64,000 nt of DNA, taken from positions 62,001 to 126,000 of the forward strand of contig NZ_FUXL01000005.1 of NCBI RefSeq assembly GCF_900167365.1. The letters run 5' to 3'. Below, piece after piece: positions 9,601 to 18,646 of the stretch (its first letter is position 1; every line of letters starts with the position of its first letter). The stretch is from Consotaella salsifontis (GTDB lineage Bacteria; Pseudomonadota; Alphaproteobacteria; Rhizobiales; Rhizobiaceae). A program made the translations under genes and the position numbers. Under the pieces are notes generated by a model, which worked only from the letters and a program-made list of their open reading frames with translations, ran no database searches and was not told the DNA's origin.

Positions 9601-10239
9601 TCCTACGAGATCGAGCCGGAGGAAGGCGGCGAGGCGGCAGGCGTGGGGGGCTTCATCTCCCCCGTCCTCGGCGGAGCCAAATCGAACTCCCTGGCGGTGC
9701 GTCGGGGCCTTGCCGTCCACAAGCTGCTGGAGATCCTGCCGGAGACCGCCGAAGCGGAGCGTGAGGCACATGCCCGCGCCTTCCTCGCCTCGCCGATGGC
9801 CGATCTTCCTCCAGCCGAGCAGGAAAGCGCCCTTGGGGCTGTCCTTTCGATCCTCTCCGACCCGGCCTTCGCTGCGGTGTTTGCCAGCGGTAGCCGAGGC
9901 GAAGTGCCTGTTTCGGGGCGAATCGTACTCGGCGGCGAAGAGTACTCAGTGAGCGGAACAATCGATCGTCTGGCTTTATCACCAGATCGTGTTCTCATCG
10001 TCGATTACAAAACCAACCGTTCCGTGCCGGTGGATATTGCTGCTGTGCCACCAGCCTATCTTCTTCAGCTCGCGCTCTATCGCGCGCTTCTGAGAAGCCT
10101 TTTCCCGCTGATTCCTGTGGAAGCGGCTCTTCTTTTCACCGAAGCGCCCGTGCTGATGCCGGTTGCCGGCGAGGCGCTCGATGAAGCGCTGGCCCGGCGG
10201 GCACGATCCGCCGCCGGCGCCGGGGTCTCCGGTGCTTGA
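6646..10239 (+). CDS. addA: Double-strand break repair helicase-nuclease AddA
   Basis: A 1197-residue UvrD-family helicase with a C-terminal nuclease. Walker A is ANAGSGKTHVL (K34), motif II VDEAQD is near residue 406, GDEKQSIYSFQG follows, and TTHASKGLEAPVVF is near residue 808. The nuclease motif IVDYKTNR is near residue 1120. It pairs with AddB to resect DNA ends for RecA loading. ATG 6646 is preferred because it overlaps the addB stop (ATGA); an upstream in-frame ATG at 6610 lies inside addB and adds only a short basic stretch. Downstream, a 157-base gap precedes trxA. Confidence 0.95.
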   Translation: MSGFSVSEATRMAQGTASDPRLSVFVSANAGSGKTHVLTERVVRLLLSGAEPGRILCLTYTKAAAAEMSNRVFTRLAAWATADDETLANELSRLGEEPAVERLAEARRLFAKALETPGGLKIQTIHAFCEAILHQFPLEAGVPGHFEVMESAESALLIAEARRMLIGGATHGLEEQKDLSEAFADALSLAGEFGLDRLISEIVMKRDAIRRHMEETGGLAGAVDFLAEALGIDPAESEATIIAAACPAPSLDDDFCRSLSVVAKASDKVTDAKFLARLGAYLEAGEPAARYEALLALLFKKDGDPYKSLATKAVTTFHEDFQNRIDRAVEHLSAIRAKLATLKLFRASRAALVIADQLERDYGNLKRRRGRLDFEDLIVRTADLLARSEAADWVHFKLDKGLDHILVDEAQDTSARQWQVVRSLVEEFFTGRTAREGLRTVFAVGDEKQSIYSFQGALPAMFADERRRIEERALASGRKFRRLDLHQSFRSAADVLSAVDAVFEDPENRRGLSSTGEAPAHQSARSEPGLVEVWPVVQAQPTLESEDWLKPVDIQPDSAPVNVLARRIASQIGAWMGDPITVKGKTRALTPGDVLILVRKRSAFVEAMGKALRDANLPVAGADRLVLTDHIAIQDLMALGRVAANAEDDLSLAAVLKSPLFGFSDDELMALALSRGPRDALYLALRRLVGFEGEKRLPDFVAQEARTALREKAARAFDRLERQRMRAGFEGVFAFYARVLGPEGGRASLVARLGSDAGEVIDAFLDLALAEETKAHAGLDAFLADIEANPPEIKREMEHGRGEVRIMTTHASKGLEAPVVFLVDPGSAPFSHSHGARLMSWEDMPGLYPGQAPGFLWRADKSLETSAIAALKETERLRAEEEYHRLLYVGMTRAADRLVVCGTAGVRGPNEQSWLQRVQASLGPKCEEICDDDGAVVAWRFGKLAGGEKIAAPQTQVAQPAALDLSRLPPEALAPRPLTPSSAGASYEIEPEEGGEAAGVGGFISPVLGGAKSNSLAVRRGLAVHKLLEILPETAEAEREAHARAFLASPMADLPPAEQESALGAVLSILSDPAFAAVFASGSRGEVPVSGRIVLGGEEYSVSGTIDRLALSPDRVLIVDYKTNRSVPVDIAAVPPAYLLQLALYRALLRSLFPLIPVEAALLFTEAPVLMPVAGEALDEALARRARSAAGAGVSGA

Positions 10240-10396
10240 TTTACCGACGACGGCCTTCTACCTGTCTTAACGAGTTCTCCAGCGCGCCATGCGACACTGT
10301 GGCTCGCTCGGACCCTCTGATCACATCATGTCATCGTGCTTTTGCGGATTGCCCCTACGGTCCGCGCGCGACGTTCAAGAACAAGGAAACGCTCCC

Positions 10397-10714
10397 ATGG
10401 CCACGAAGAAGATCGACAGCACCAATTTCAAGTCCGAAGTGATCGACAGCTCCAAGCCAGTGGTGGTCGACTTCTGGGCCGAGTGGTGTGGCCCCTGCAA
10501 GATGATCGCGCCGAGCCTGGAGGAAATCTCCGAAGAAATGGATTCGATTGCGGTCGCCAAGGTCAATATCGACGAGAATCCGGACATCGCCGCGCAGTTC
10601 GGCGTGCGCTCGATTCCCACGCTGGTTCTTTTCAAGAACGGCGAGCCCGCCTCCATCCAGGTCGGCGCGGCGCCGAAGTCGAAGCTCGTGAACTGGATCA
10701 AGGGCGCGGCCTGA
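10397..10714 (+). CDS. trxA: Thioredoxin 1
   Basis: A 105-residue cytosolic thioredoxin with the redox motif WCGPC (C31, C34) inside [15 protein letters not shown] and the cis-proline segment RSIPTL. It reduces protein disulfides using electrons from thioredoxin reductase. ATG 10397 is preceded by AAGGAA at a good distance; the frame stays open to 10289 but those extra codons look non-coding. The gene is last in the addB-addA direction and is closed by a strong terminator. folC faces it from the other strand. Confidence 0.97.
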   Translation: MATKKIDSTNFKSEVIDSSKPVVVDFWAEWCGPCKMIAPSLEEISEEMDSIAVAKVNIDENPDIAAQFGVRSIPTLVLFKNGEPASIQVGAAPKSKLVNWIKGAA

Positions 10715-10745
10715 TCGCGTCGGTCGAGCCGAGAGCGAATGACTT

Positions 10746-10772
10746 GGCCCGCTTCGGCGGGCCTTTTCTTTT
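10746..10772 (+). terminator. Rho-independent terminator after trxA
   Basis: A perfect 7-bp stem GGCCCGC / GCGGGCC closes on a TTCG tetraloop and is followed by TTTTCTTTT. It lies 32 bases after the trxA stop and has no T-run on the opposite strand, so it terminates the + strand only. Confidence 0.9.
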
Positions 10773-10811
10773 GGCGCTCCGCTCTTCTCCTGTCGCGGCG
10801 CCGCTACCGGC

Positions 10812-12149
10812 TCAATCCGGCGCGAGCCCGCTCTCGGCGAGCACTTCCCCGGCAAGGTAGAGCGACCCGCAGACGAGAATGCGCGGCGCCCTCTCGCCCC
10901 ATTGGCCGTCCGCCACCTTTCTCAGCGCCGAGGCCACATCCTCGCAGGGCTCAGCGGCAAGCCCCGCCTGGGCGACCGCTTCCGCCAGCGCCTCGGGCGG
11001 AACCCCAGCCTCCGACATGTGAACGGGCACCGTGAACACCTGCCTCGCCATACCCTTGAAGGCCGAGAAGAAGCCGACCGTGTCCTTGGTGTTGATCATC
11101 CCGGCGACGAGCACCAGCGGTCGCGGAACCTTGTCCTCCAGGCCCGCCAGCGTTTCGGCGATAACGAGGCCGGCACCCGGATTGTGCCCGCCGTCGAGCC
11201 AAAGCTCGGCTCCCGCCGGCACGAGATCGGCTAGGCGGCCTGCGGTAATGCGCTGGAGGCGACCGGGCCAGGTCGTGGCGGCCACGCCCTCCTCGATGGC
11301 AGAGGCGTCGAGGCCAAGGCGGGCCAGCCGAAGCGCGGCAATGGCGTTGGCCGCATTGGCGATCTGGTGGCGGCCGGGAAGGCGCGGCAACGGCAGGTCC
11401 AACAGGCCCGTTTCGTCCTGATAGACCATGCGGCCGCGTTCCTCGAAGGCGAAGAAGTCCTCGCCATAGACCGCAGTCGGCCCGCCGGCGGCAAGAGCCG
11501 CCGCCTTCAGCACATCGAGCGCCGCCGACGCATTCTGCTGGCCGATGACGACAGGGCACCCCGACTTGATGATTCCCGCCTTTTCCGCCGCGATCTCCTC
11601 GACCGTATCGCCGAGATAGGCCTGATGGTCGAGCGAGACGCTGGCGATCACCGAGACGGCGGGGCGCTCGATCACATTGGTCGCGTCGAGCCGACCTCCG
11701 AGGCCGACCTCGATAAGCGCAACGTCAGCCGGATGCTCGGAAAAAAGAAGGAAGCCGGCGGCCGTCAGGATCTCGAAGACCGTGATCGGCTCGTCGCTAT
11801 TGGCCCTTGCCGTCCGGGCGATAGCCTCCGCCAGCACGGCATCATCCACGAAGCGGCCGGGTCCGTTCGAGCCGCCGAGACGATAACGCTCGTTCCACTC
11901 GACGAGGTGCGGCGAGGTGTGGACATGAACGGAGCGTCCCGCCGCTTCCAGTATGGCGCGCAGGAAGGCGACGGTGGAGCCCTTGCCGTTGGTGCCGGCG
12001 ACATGGATCACCGGCGGCAACTTGAGATGGGGATCGCCGAGAGCGGCAAGCAGACGGCGGATGCGCGTCAGCGCGAGGTCGAAGCCCTTGGGATGCCGCA
12101 GCATCAACCGTTCGATCTCGGCCGCGGCGAGACCTCTCGTGATCGACAA
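10812..12149 (-). CDS. folC: Bifunctional dihydrofolate synthase / folylpolyglutamate synthase
   Basis: A 445-residue Mur-ligase-like enzyme that joins glutamate to dihydropteroate and extends folate polyglutamate tails. The P-loop is HVAGTNGKGST (K57), and HTSPHL is the usual segment for folate-dependent members. Only 5 bases separate its start from the accD stop, so it is the last gene of the trpFB-cutA-trpA-accD-folC unit. Length is normal for the family. Confidence 0.95.
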   Translation of the reverse strand: MSITRGLAAAEIERLMLRHPKGFDLALTRIRRLLAALGDPHLKLPPVIHVAGTNGKGSTVAFLRAILEAAGRSVHVHTSPHLVEWNERYRLGGSNGPGRFVDDAVLAEAIARTARANSDEPITVFEILTAAGFLLFSEHPADVALIEVGLGGRLDATNVIERPAVSVIASVSLDHQAYLGDTVEEIAAEKAGIIKSGCPVVIGQQNASAALDVLKAAALAAGGPTAVYGEDFFAFEERGRMVYQDETGLLDLPLPRLPGRHQIANAANAIAALRLARLGLDASAIEEGVAATTWPGRLQRITAGRLADLVPAGAELWLDGGHNPGAGLVIAETLAGLEDKVPRPLVLVAGMINTKDTVGFFSAFKGMARQVFTVPVHMSEAGVPPEALAEAVAQAGLAAEPCEDVASALRKVADGQWGERAPRILVCGSLYLAGEVLAESGLAPD

Positions 12150-12154
12150 CGGGC

Positions 12155-13093
12155 CTACTCTGCGGCCTGGGACGACCGCGCTTCCTCGGCCGACAGTCCC
12201 ATGACTTCGAGATGCGAGGTCGACTCGGCCTGGGGCAGGGTCGAGGGCGACTTTGTCAGAACCTTCAGGAGCGAGGCGATCTTGTGCTTCAGATCGTGGC
12301 GATGCACGACCATGTCGATCATGCCGTGCTCCAGAAGATATTCCGAGCGCTGGAAACCTTCCGGCAGCTTCTCGCGAATGGTCTGCTCAATGACGCGTGG
12401 TCCGGCGAAGCCAATGAGCGCGCCCGGCTCGGCAATGTGGACGTCGCCCAACATCGCGTAGGAAGCGGTCACGCCGCCGGTCGTCGGATTGGTCAGAACG
12501 ACGATGTAAGGAAGGCCCGCCTCCTTCACCATGTCGACGGCGACGGTGGTGCGCGCCATCTGCATCAGCGACAGGATGCCCTCCTGCATGCGCGCGCCGC
12601 CCGAACCGGCAAAGAGAACCAGCGGTGCCTTGCGCTCCACCGCCGTCTCAGCGGCCGTGACGATGGCCTCGCCCGCCGCCATGCCCAGCGAGCCGCCCAT
12701 GAAGGCGAAATCCTGGACAGCGGCGACGATGCCTAAACCTTCGATCGTTCCCGTGCCCACCAGGAGAGCGTCGTCCATGCCGGTCTTGGCGCGGCTGTCC
12801 TTGAGACGCTCGGTATAGCGTCGCTCGTCGCGGAACTTCAGCGGATCGGCCGCCACCTTGGGCAGGTCCACCGCTTCATAATCGCCATTGTCGAAGAAGG
12901 CTTTCAGCCGGTCTCCGGCGCGAATGCGCATGTGGTGCCCTGAAGATGGGACCACCCACTGGTTGGCCTCGAGGTCCTTGTGAAAGACCATCTCCCCCGT
13001 TTCGGGGCATTTGATCCACAGGTTCTCGGGCACTTCCGGTTTGGAAAGAAGGCTCGAAATCTTCGGGCGAACGTAATTGGTGATCCAGTTCAC
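12155..13093 (-). CDS. accD: Acetyl-CoA carboxylase carboxyltransferase subunit beta, without a complete zinc finger
   Basis: A 312-residue crotonase-fold subunit that, with AccA, transfers carboxyl from biotin to acetyl-CoA to give malonyl-CoA. The core is typical ([36 protein letters not shown]). The N-terminal zinc ribbon, normally CxxC...CxxC, reads CPET...VPSS around residues 29-51, so three of the four cysteines are gone. I believe this is shared by rhizobial AccD proteins, so the gene is probably functional. It is followed after 5 bases by folC and preceded by trpA with a 108-base gap. Confidence 0.95.
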   Translation of the reverse strand: MNWITNYVRPKISSLLSKPEVPENLWIKCPETGEMVFHKDLEANQWVVPSSGHHMRIRAGDRLKAFFDNGDYEAVDLPKVAADPLKFRDERRYTERLKDSRAKTGMDDALLVGTGTIEGLGIVAAVQDFAFMGGSLGMAAGEAIVTAAETAVERKAPLVLFAGSGGARMQEGILSLMQMARTTVAVDMVKEAGLPYIVVLTNPTTGGVTASYAMLGDVHIAEPGALIGFAGPRVIEQTIREKLPEGFQRSEYLLEHGMIDMVVHRHDLKHKIASLLKVLTKSPSTLPQAESTSHLEVMGLSAEEARSSQAAE

Positions 13094-13201
13094 GGCGGCT
13101 TTCCGTTGCGTTCCGGGCGGGCGGCGGCCGGACCTTCCGGCCCGGGTGCTTCAGTCGAAGCCTCTAATATCAGCTTGTGCCCTTAGTTGGGCAGAGCGGC
13201 G

Positions 13202-14035
13202 TTAGCGCGCAAGCCTGGCCGATCTTACACCCTCGGCGAGGTTCGACACCAGGGCGGCGACGGCGCCCCTGGTCTTGTCGGTGGCGCAGCCCGCCTCGTC
13301 AAGCGAGGACGCAATCGCCGACACCAGCGCCGAGCCGACGACGACGCCGTCCGCCGCCTTGCCGATCTCGGCCGCCTGCTCCGCCGTCCTGACACCGAAG
13401 CCGACGCACACCGGAAGATCGGTGTGGCCTTTGATGCGGCCGACCGCTGCCTCGACCTTCTTCGCATCGGGCGCGGCCGAGCCGGTGATACCGGTGATCG
13501 ACACGTAGTAGACGAATCCGGACGTGTTCTTCAGAACCGCCGGCAGGCGATGATCGTCGGTGGTGGGGGTTGCGAGGCGAATGAAGGAAAGCCCCTTCTC
13601 CAGCGCCGGCAGGCAGAGTTCGTCGTCCATCTCGGGCGGCAGGTCGACGACGATCAGCCCATCGACCCCCGCCTTGAGCGCCGCGTCCACAAAGGCTTGG
13701 ACGCCGTAGACGTAGATCGGATTGAAATAGCCCATGAGAATGAGCGGCGTCGCCGGATCGCTCTCGCGAAAGCGCGCGACGGTGGCAAGCGTCTTCTTCA
13801 GTGTCTCGCCGCCATGGAGTGCCCGCCGCCCCGCCTCCTGGATCGCCGGCCCGTCGGCCATGGGATCGGAAAACGGCATGCCGAGCTCGATCAGGTCGGC
13901 GCCGGCCGCCGGCAGCGCCTTGATGATGTCGAGCGCCGTCTCTCCATCCGGATCACCCGCCATCAGGAAGGTGACGAGCGCCGGCCGCCCCTCTTCTTTC
14001 AAGGTTTTGAAGCGCTCTTCGATGCGTCTGGTCAT
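13202..14035 (-). CDS. trpA: Tryptophan synthase alpha subunit
   Basis: A 277-residue TIM-barrel enzyme that cleaves indole-3-glycerol phosphate and channels indole to TrpB. The catalytic acids are visible in [16 protein letters not shown] (E50 and D61, matching the E. coli pair 49/60). The family N-terminus with [20 protein letters not shown] is intact. It lies 42 bases downstream of cutA, which separates it from trpB. Confidence 0.97.
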   Translation of the reverse strand: MTRRIEERFKTLKEEGRPALVTFLMAGDPDGETALDIIKALPAAGADLIELGMPFSDPMADGPAIQEAGRRALHGGETLKKTLATVARFRESDPATPLILMGYFNPIYVYGVQAFVDAALKAGVDGLIVVDLPPEMDDELCLPALEKGLSFIRLATPTTDDHRLPAVLKNTSGFVYYVSITGITGSAAPDAKKVEAAVGRIKGHTDLPVCVGFGVRTAEQAAEIGKAADGVVVGSALVSAIASSLDEAGCATDKTRGAVAALVSNLAEGVRSARLAR

Positions 14036-14077
14036 GGCGGGCTTTCGGAACTCTGGTCGAAGGGTTGGTCGGGCGGA

Positions 14078-14404
14078 TCAGGCGTCGGGCGCGGCGCTCG
14101 CCTCGATCCAGTCGCGAGTCGCGGGATCGATGAAGGCGATGGCGCGGCCGAGGATCGCCGGTGTCTCATAGGGATGATGAATGCGGATTTCGTCGGCGAC
14201 CTTCTCGAAAAGGTCGGCGCGGGTCTTCAGGACGAGCGGCCATTCCTCCGCCGTCTCGACGGCGCCCTGCCACCAGTAGCGGCTTTGAAGAGGAGCGCCC
14301 ACCTGCGCGCATGCGACGAGCCGAGCCTCGACGAGACGGCGCGAGAGACGGTCCGCCTCCTCGGCGCTCGGGCAGGTCACTTCGATCTCCACCGCCTCGG
14401 TCAT
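14078..14404 (-). CDS. cutA: CutA1-like divalent cation tolerance protein
   Basis: A 108-residue protein with the CutA fold signature: ARLVACAQV, then SRYWWQGAVETAEEW and VLKT, and the C-terminal HPYETPAI. CutA1 trimers bind divalent metals and are linked to copper tolerance, but the molecular role is uncertain. ATG 14404 lies 5 bases after the trpB stop and the gene ends 42 bases before trpA, so it is transcribed inside the tryptophan genes. A much longer upstream reading in the same frame is only overlap with trpB and is ignored. Confidence 0.88.
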   Translation of the reverse strand: MTEAVEIEVTCPSAEEADRLSRRLVEARLVACAQVGAPLQSRYWWQGAVETAEEWPLVLKTRADLFEKVADEIRIHHPYETPAILGRAIAFIDPATRDWIEASAAPDA

Positions 14405-14409
14405 GCTCC

Positions 14410-15633
14410 CTAGAGCTCCAGGCCCATGGACTGCGCCACCGTGTGGACGTCCTTGTCGCCACGGCCGGAGAGGCAGAGGACGATGGTCTCGTCCTTGCCC
14501 ATCTTCGGCGCGAGCTTGGCCACCTCGGCAAGACCGTGGGCGGATTCGAGGGCCGGGATGATGCCTTCCGTGCGGGTGCAGAGATGGAAGGCGTCGAGCG
14601 CCTCCTTGTCGGTGATGGGGTCGTAGGTGACGCGCCCGGTGTCGCGCAGCCACGCATGCTGCGGCCCGACGCCCGGATAGTCGAGTCCGGCCGAGATCGA
14701 GTGGCCCTCCAGGATCTGCCCATTCTCGTCCTGAAGCAGATAGGTCCGGTTGCCGTGGAGAACGCCGGGGCGCCCGCCGTTCATCGAGGCGGCGTGGCCG
14801 TTTTCCACGTCCATCCCGTGGCCGCCGGCTTCCGCGCCGAAGATCTTGACCTCGGGATCATCGAGGAAGGCGTCGAACATGCCGATAGCGTTGGAGCCGC
14901 CGCCGACGCAGGCGACGACGGCCGAGGGCAGGCTACCAGTCTGCGCCAGCATCTGCTCGCGCGCCTCGCGGCCGATGATGCCCTGGAAGTCGCGCACCAG
15001 CGCCGGATAGGGGTGGGGGCCCGCCGCCGTGCCGATCAAATAATAGGTGGTGTCGACGTTCGTCACCCAGTCACGCAGCGCCTCGTTCATGGCGTCCTTG
15101 AGCGTGCCGGCGCCGGCGGTAACGGGACGCACCTCGGCGCCGAGAAGGCGCATGCGGAAGACGTTGGGCTTCTGGCGCTCGACGTCGGTCGCGCCCATAA
15201 AGACGACGCAGGGCAGGCCGAAGCGGGCACAGACCGTGGCGGTGGCGACACCGTGCTGGCCGGCGCCGGTTTCCGCGATGATGCGCGTCTTGCCCATGCG
15301 CCGCGCGAGAAGAATCTGCCCGAGGCAGTTGTTGATCTTGTGGGAGCCGGTGTGGTTCAGCTCCTCGCGCTTGAAATAGATCCTGGCGCCGCCGAGCTCC
15401 TCCGACAGACGCTCGGCGAAATAGAGCGGCGAGGGCCGGCCGGTGTAGTGGGTGTTGAGGGCGCCGAGCTCGGCTTCGAAAGCGGGGTCCTGGCGCGCCG
15501 TCTTCCACGCTTCTTCAAGCTCCAGGATCAGCGGCATCAGGGTCTCGGCGACGAAGCGCCCGCCATAGATGCCGAAGCGGCCGTCTTCATCGGGGCCGGA
15601 GCGATAGGAATTGGGGAGGATCGGTTGGTTCAC
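14410..15633 (-). CDS. trpB: Tryptophan synthase beta subunit
   Basis: A 407-residue PLP enzyme that condenses indole with serine. The PLP lysine is K99 in HTGSHKINN, the catalytic Glu segment is AETGAGQHG, and the phosphate-binding loop is GGGSNAIG. Its start overlaps the trpF stop as ATGA, and cutA follows after 5 bases. Length and N-terminus agree with the family. Confidence 0.97.
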   Translation of the reverse strand: MNQPILPNSYRSGPDEDGRFGIYGGRFVAETLMPLILELEEAWKTARQDPAFEAELGALNTHYTGRPSPLYFAERLSEELGGARIYFKREELNHTGSHKINNCLGQILLARRMGKTRIIAETGAGQHGVATATVCARFGLPCVVFMGATDVERQKPNVFRMRLLGAEVRPVTAGAGTLKDAMNEALRDWVTNVDTTYYLIGTAAGPHPYPALVRDFQGIIGREAREQMLAQTGSLPSAVVACVGGGSNAIGMFDAFLDDPEVKIFGAEAGGHGMDVENGHAASMNGGRPGVLHGNRTYLLQDENGQILEGHSISAGLDYPGVGPQHAWLRDTGRVTYDPITDKEALDAFHLCTRTEGIIPALESAHGLAEVAKLAPKMGKDETIVLCLSGRGDKDVHTVAQSMGLEL

Positions 15634-16316
15634 GAGGCTTTCCGTTCTTGTGTCTTGCCCGGCGCGGGCGCTTGGCCCGCCGCCTCCAATGCATCGAAGA
15701 AGCGATGGATGAGGGACACGTCCTTCACTCCCGGTGCGCTTTCCAGACCCGAGGAAACGTCGAGACCCGTCACCCCGCGCCGCCCGAGCGCCCCGCCGAC
15801 ATTTCCGGCATCCAAGCCACCGGAAAGCATGTAGAGCGTTCCATCGTCAAGCGCGTCGAGAAGCCGCCAGTCGAAGGAAACGCCGTTGCCGCCGGGAAGC
15901 GCCGAGCCCTTCGGCCTTTTCGCGTCGAGCAGCAGGCGGTCGGCGACAGGAAGATAGGTGGCCACGCGGCCGACATCCTCGGCCGAGCCGATGGAAACCG
16001 CCTTCATCACCGGCCGCGAGAAACGCTGCTTCACCTCCAGGACGCGCTCGGGCGTCTCATGGCCATGAAGCTGCAGCCAGTCGGGCGAGACGGACGCGAC
16101 AATCTTGTCGAGCAGCGCATCGTCGGGGTCAACAGCCACCACGGTGACGAGGGCGCGCGAACCGACCAGACGGCGGAGCGCCGCCATTGCCTCGATTTCG
16201 AGATGGCGCGGACTCCTCGGGAAGGAGATGAAGCCGACATGACTTGCCCCGCGCGACAGCGCGGCCTCGATCGCCGCCTCGTCCTTCATGCCGCAGGTCT
16301 TGATGTCGAGCGCCAT
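15630..16316 (-). CDS. trpF: Phosphoribosylanthranilate isomerase
   Basis: A 228-residue TIM-barrel enzyme of tryptophan synthesis that converts phosphoribosylanthranilate to CdRP. The N-terminal IKTCGMKD places the catalytic Cys at residue 8; the general-acid Asp sits in LLDAKRPKG, followed by the phosphate-binding GGNGVSFDW. It is the first gene of the - strand trp unit and is divergent from the esterase gene at 16490 across a 173-base gap. Confidence 0.95.
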   Translation of the reverse strand: MALDIKTCGMKDEAAIEAALSRGASHVGFISFPRSPRHLEIEAMAALRRLVGSRALVTVVAVDPDDALLDKIVASVSPDWLQLHGHETPERVLEVKQRFSRPVMKAVSIGSAEDVGRVATYLPVADRLLLDAKRPKGSALPGGNGVSFDWRLLDALDDGTLYMLSGGLDAGNVGGALGRRGVTGLDVSSGLESAPGVKDVSLIHRFFDALEAAGQAPAPGKTQERKAS

Positions 16317-16489
16317 TGGTCGGTCATCCGTTTGGAATTCCCCTTGCTTATCGCGCGCCTGCCCGTCTCCTGCAAGGCGCGGCCTGTCGGCGGGCTCGCC
16401 AATGGCGACGGACCGTCAACCGTTCGCCCTCTTCGCCTTTCGCGCCGGCAAGGCCAACTATGGGGCAACGTTCAACCGGAGGCCCTGCC

Positions 16490-17101
16490 ATGGCCGAGCT
16501 TTCCTTCATTCATCGCTTCGAGGCGGGCGAGGATCAAAGCCTTGCGCCGCTGCTGCTGCTTCATGGCACGGGCGGCGACGAGCGCGATCTTCTGCCGCTC
16601 GGCCGTCTCGTCGCGCCTGGCGCGGCGCTGCTCTCCCCGCGCGGCAAGGTGCTGGAAGGCGGCATGCCGCGCTTCTTCCGCCGCCTTTCCGAGGGCGTCT
16701 TCGACGAGGCGGATGTGGCGCGGCGGGCAGGCGAGCTTGCCGATTTCGTCGCCGAGGCCCGAGAGGCCTATGGCATCGGCGCGCCTCTCGCCCTCGGCTT
16801 TTCCAACGGGGCGAACATCGCCGCCGCCATGCTCCTCCTTCACCCGGAGGCGCTTGCCGGCGCCGTTCTCCTGCGGCCGATGGTGCCGCTCGCTTCGCCG
16901 CCGGACGGCGATCTTTCGGGCAAGCCGATCCTGATGATCTCGGGCGCGGCCGATCCGCTGATCGCGTCGGAGAACCCCGCGCGCCTCGCCCGTACATTCC
17001 GCGAGCGCGACGCCGATCTCACCCATGAGACGGTCGACGCTGGTCACGGCCTTTGCGAGCGCGATCTTCTCCTCATGAAATCCTGGATGGCCCGCTCATG
17101 A
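16490..17101 (+). CDS. mhqD: MhqD-like alpha/beta-hydrolase (carboxylesterase/phospholipase family)
   Basis: A 203-residue alpha/beta hydrolase with nucleophile elbow GFSNGA (S105), Asp in GAADPL (D155) and His in DAGHGL (H186), a complete triad. The oxyanion region is [13 protein letters not shown]. In Bacillus, MhqD is encoded with the dioxygenase MhqO and is part of the quinone/hydroquinone stress response; the next gene here is an MhqO-type protein, so I infer the same pairing. ATG 16490 has a GGAGG motif upstream; the frame extends back to 16316 without coding character. Confidence 0.8.
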   Translation: MAELSFIHRFEAGEDQSLAPLLLLHGTGGDERDLLPLGRLVAPGAALLSPRGKVLEGGMPRFFRRLSEGVFDEADVARRAGELADFVAEAREAYGIGAPLALGFSNGANIAAAMLLLHPEALAGAVLLRPMVPLASPPDGDLSGKPILMISGAADPLIASENPARLARTFRERDADLTHETVDAGHGLCERDLLLMKSWMARS

Positions 17102-17166
17102 CCACTCGACTTCGCGGGCGCATTTCGCCCCGTCCCCTGATTCCCGACACGCTTTCGGAGGCCCCC

Positions 17167-18111
17167 ATGCAGCTCACCGGCATTCACCACCTCACAGCCG
17201 TCACCGCCGAGGCGGCGCGCAATCTCGATTTCTACACGCGCGTTCTCGGCCTGCGGCTCGTCAAGAAGACCGTCAATCAGGACGACGTCTCGGCCTACCA
17301 CCTGTTCTATGCCGATGGACTCGCCTCCCCCGGCACCGACATCACCTTCTTCGACTGGCCGGTCGGGCCGGAGCGGCGCGGCACCCATTCCATCGTGCGC
17401 ACCGCCTTCCGCGTCTCGGGTCAGGCGACGCTGCAATGGTGGCAGACGCGGCTCGAGAGCGAGGGCGTTGTCCATCAAGGCATCGTGATGCGCGACAAGC
17501 GCCTCGTGCTCGACTTCGAGGACTTCGAGGGCCAGCGCCTGACGCTGATCGACGATGGCGGGGAAGGCGAGGCTCACCCTTGGGAAAAAAGCCCGGTGCC
17601 GGCCAATCACCAGATCCGTGGCCTCGGCCCGATCACCATCTCGGTGCCCGATCTTGCGCCGACGGCGATCGTGCTGACCAAGCTGATGATGATGCGCGAG
17701 GCCGGCACCTATCCGACGCCCGGCAACGAGGGCTCCACCACCCATGTCTTCGAGATGGGAGACGGGGGCGCCGCGGCCGAGCTGCACGTCGCCGTGGAGC
17801 CGGGGCTGCCCATCGCGCAGCAAGGCGCGGGCTCGGTCCACCATGTCGCGTTCCGCGTTCCTGATGCCGATTACGAGGCCTGGGCGCAGCGGCTGGCTGA
17901 GGTGCGCCTGCCCTCCTCCGGCCCGGTCGACCGCTACTACTTCAGGAGCCTTTATTTCCGGGAGCCGAACGGCATTCTCTTCGAGATCGCGACGGACGGT
18001 CCGGGCTTTGCCACCGACGAGCCCCTGGAACAGCTGGGCGAGAGGCTGGCGCTGCCACCCTTCCTGGAGCCGCGCCGCGCCGAGATCGAGGCCGGCCTGA
18101 AGCCGCTGTAA
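17167..18111 (+). CDS. mhqO: MhqO-like ring-cleaving dioxygenase (two VOC/glyoxalase domains)
   Basis: A 314-residue protein with two vicinal-oxygen-chelate modules. The first begins TGIHHLTAV (His 7/8); the second has SVHHVAFRV near residue 225, with the metal Glu in LFEIATDG near residue 272. This matches extradiol-type dioxygenases of the MhqO group that open hydroquinone or catechol rings. ATG 17167 has CGGAGG eight bases upstream; the frame continues upstream into the esterase gene without sense. It lies 65 bases after mhqD. Confidence 0.85.
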   Translation: MQLTGIHHLTAVTAEAARNLDFYTRVLGLRLVKKTVNQDDVSAYHLFYADGLASPGTDITFFDWPVGPERRGTHSIVRTAFRVSGQATLQWWQTRLESEGVVHQGIVMRDKRLVLDFEDFEGQRLTLIDDGGEGEAHPWEKSPVPANHQIRGLGPITISVPDLAPTAIVLTKLMMMREAGTYPTPGNEGSTTHVFEMGDGGAAAELHVAVEPGLPIAQQGAGSVHHVAFRVPDADYEAWAQRLAEVRLPSSGPVDRYYFRSLYFREPNGILFEIATDGPGFATDEPLEQLGERLALPPFLEPRRAEIEAGLKPL

Positions 18112-18136
18112 GGCGGCGGATTGCGGAACCCAGCCT

Positions 18137-18182
18137 GCTTCCTCGTGTTTCGACCCGGAAGACCGGTCAAGCACGAGGAAGC
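18137..18182 (+). promoter_or_regulatory. Inverted repeat that includes the ribosome-binding site of the DUF296 gene
   Basis: GCTTCCTCGTG (18137-18147) and CACGAGGAAGC (18172-18182) are perfect 11-base reverse complements 24 bases apart. The downstream arm contains GAGGAAG, the likely Shine-Dalgarno of the gene starting at 18188. The spacer holds a small CCGG-AAGA-CCGG hairpin. If it folds in RNA the ribosome-binding site is hidden; a DNA operator is the alternative. There is no U-run, so it is not a typical terminator of mhqO. Confidence 0.6.
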
Positions 18183-18187
18183 TTTCG

Positions 18188-18622
18188 ATGCGCTCCAAAC
18201 TCGTTCACGAAGCAGACGGCCAGCGCACCTTCGTGGTCGTTCTCGACCACGGCGACGAGGTGATGGCGAGCCTCAAGGAGGTGGCGGACCGGGAGAAGCT
18301 GTCGGCGGCACAGATCACCGGGATCGGCGCCTTCTCCGATGCCGTCCTCGCCTATTTCGACTGGGAAACCAAAGAGTACGAACATATTCCGGTCGAGGAG
18401 CAGGTGGAGGTCGCTTCGCTGGTCGGCGATATCGCCCTTGCGGACGGCAAGCCCGCGCTGCACATCCACCTCGTCCTCGGCCGGCGCGACGGCAGCGCGC
18501 TCGCCGGCCATCTCGAAAAGGCCCATGTGCGCCCGACCCTCGAACTGGTCGTCACCGAGTCGCCGGCCCATCTGCGCAAGGAGAAGGATGCCGAATCGGG
18601 CCTCGCCCTGATCCGGCTCTGA
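18188..18622 (+). CDS. PPC/DUF296 domain DNA-binding-like protein
   Basis: A 144-residue single-domain protein of the PPC (DUF296) family. It has the family metal-type histidines in ALHIHLVLG (H92, H94) and AGHLEKAH (H108), the ITGIGAFSDA strand, and the PTLELVVTE C-terminal strand. In plants this domain is joined to AT-hooks; stand-alone bacterial members form trimers of unknown role. No AT-hook is present here. The ribosome-binding site lies in a strong inverted repeat, suggesting translational control. It follows mhqO by 76 bases. Confidence 0.85.
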   Translation: MRSKLVHEADGQRTFVVVLDHGDEVMASLKEVADREKLSAAQITGIGAFSDAVLAYFDWETKEYEHIPVEEQVEVASLVGDIALADGKPALHIHLVLGRRDGSALAGHLEKAHVRPTLELVVTESPAHLRKEKDAESGLALIRL

Positions 18623-18646
18623 TAAGTTCGTGTCCCGCCGCCTTCC

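Noticed and set aside
10289-10396. A 36-codon N-terminal extension of thioredoxin
   Set aside because: Family length and the AAGGAA site support ATG 10397; the extension has no coding character.
16317-16489. A copy of the MarR operator near mhqD
   Set aside because: I looked for the GGAAAACTG/CAGTTTTCC arms here and found none, so MarR control of mhqD-mhqO is not supported.
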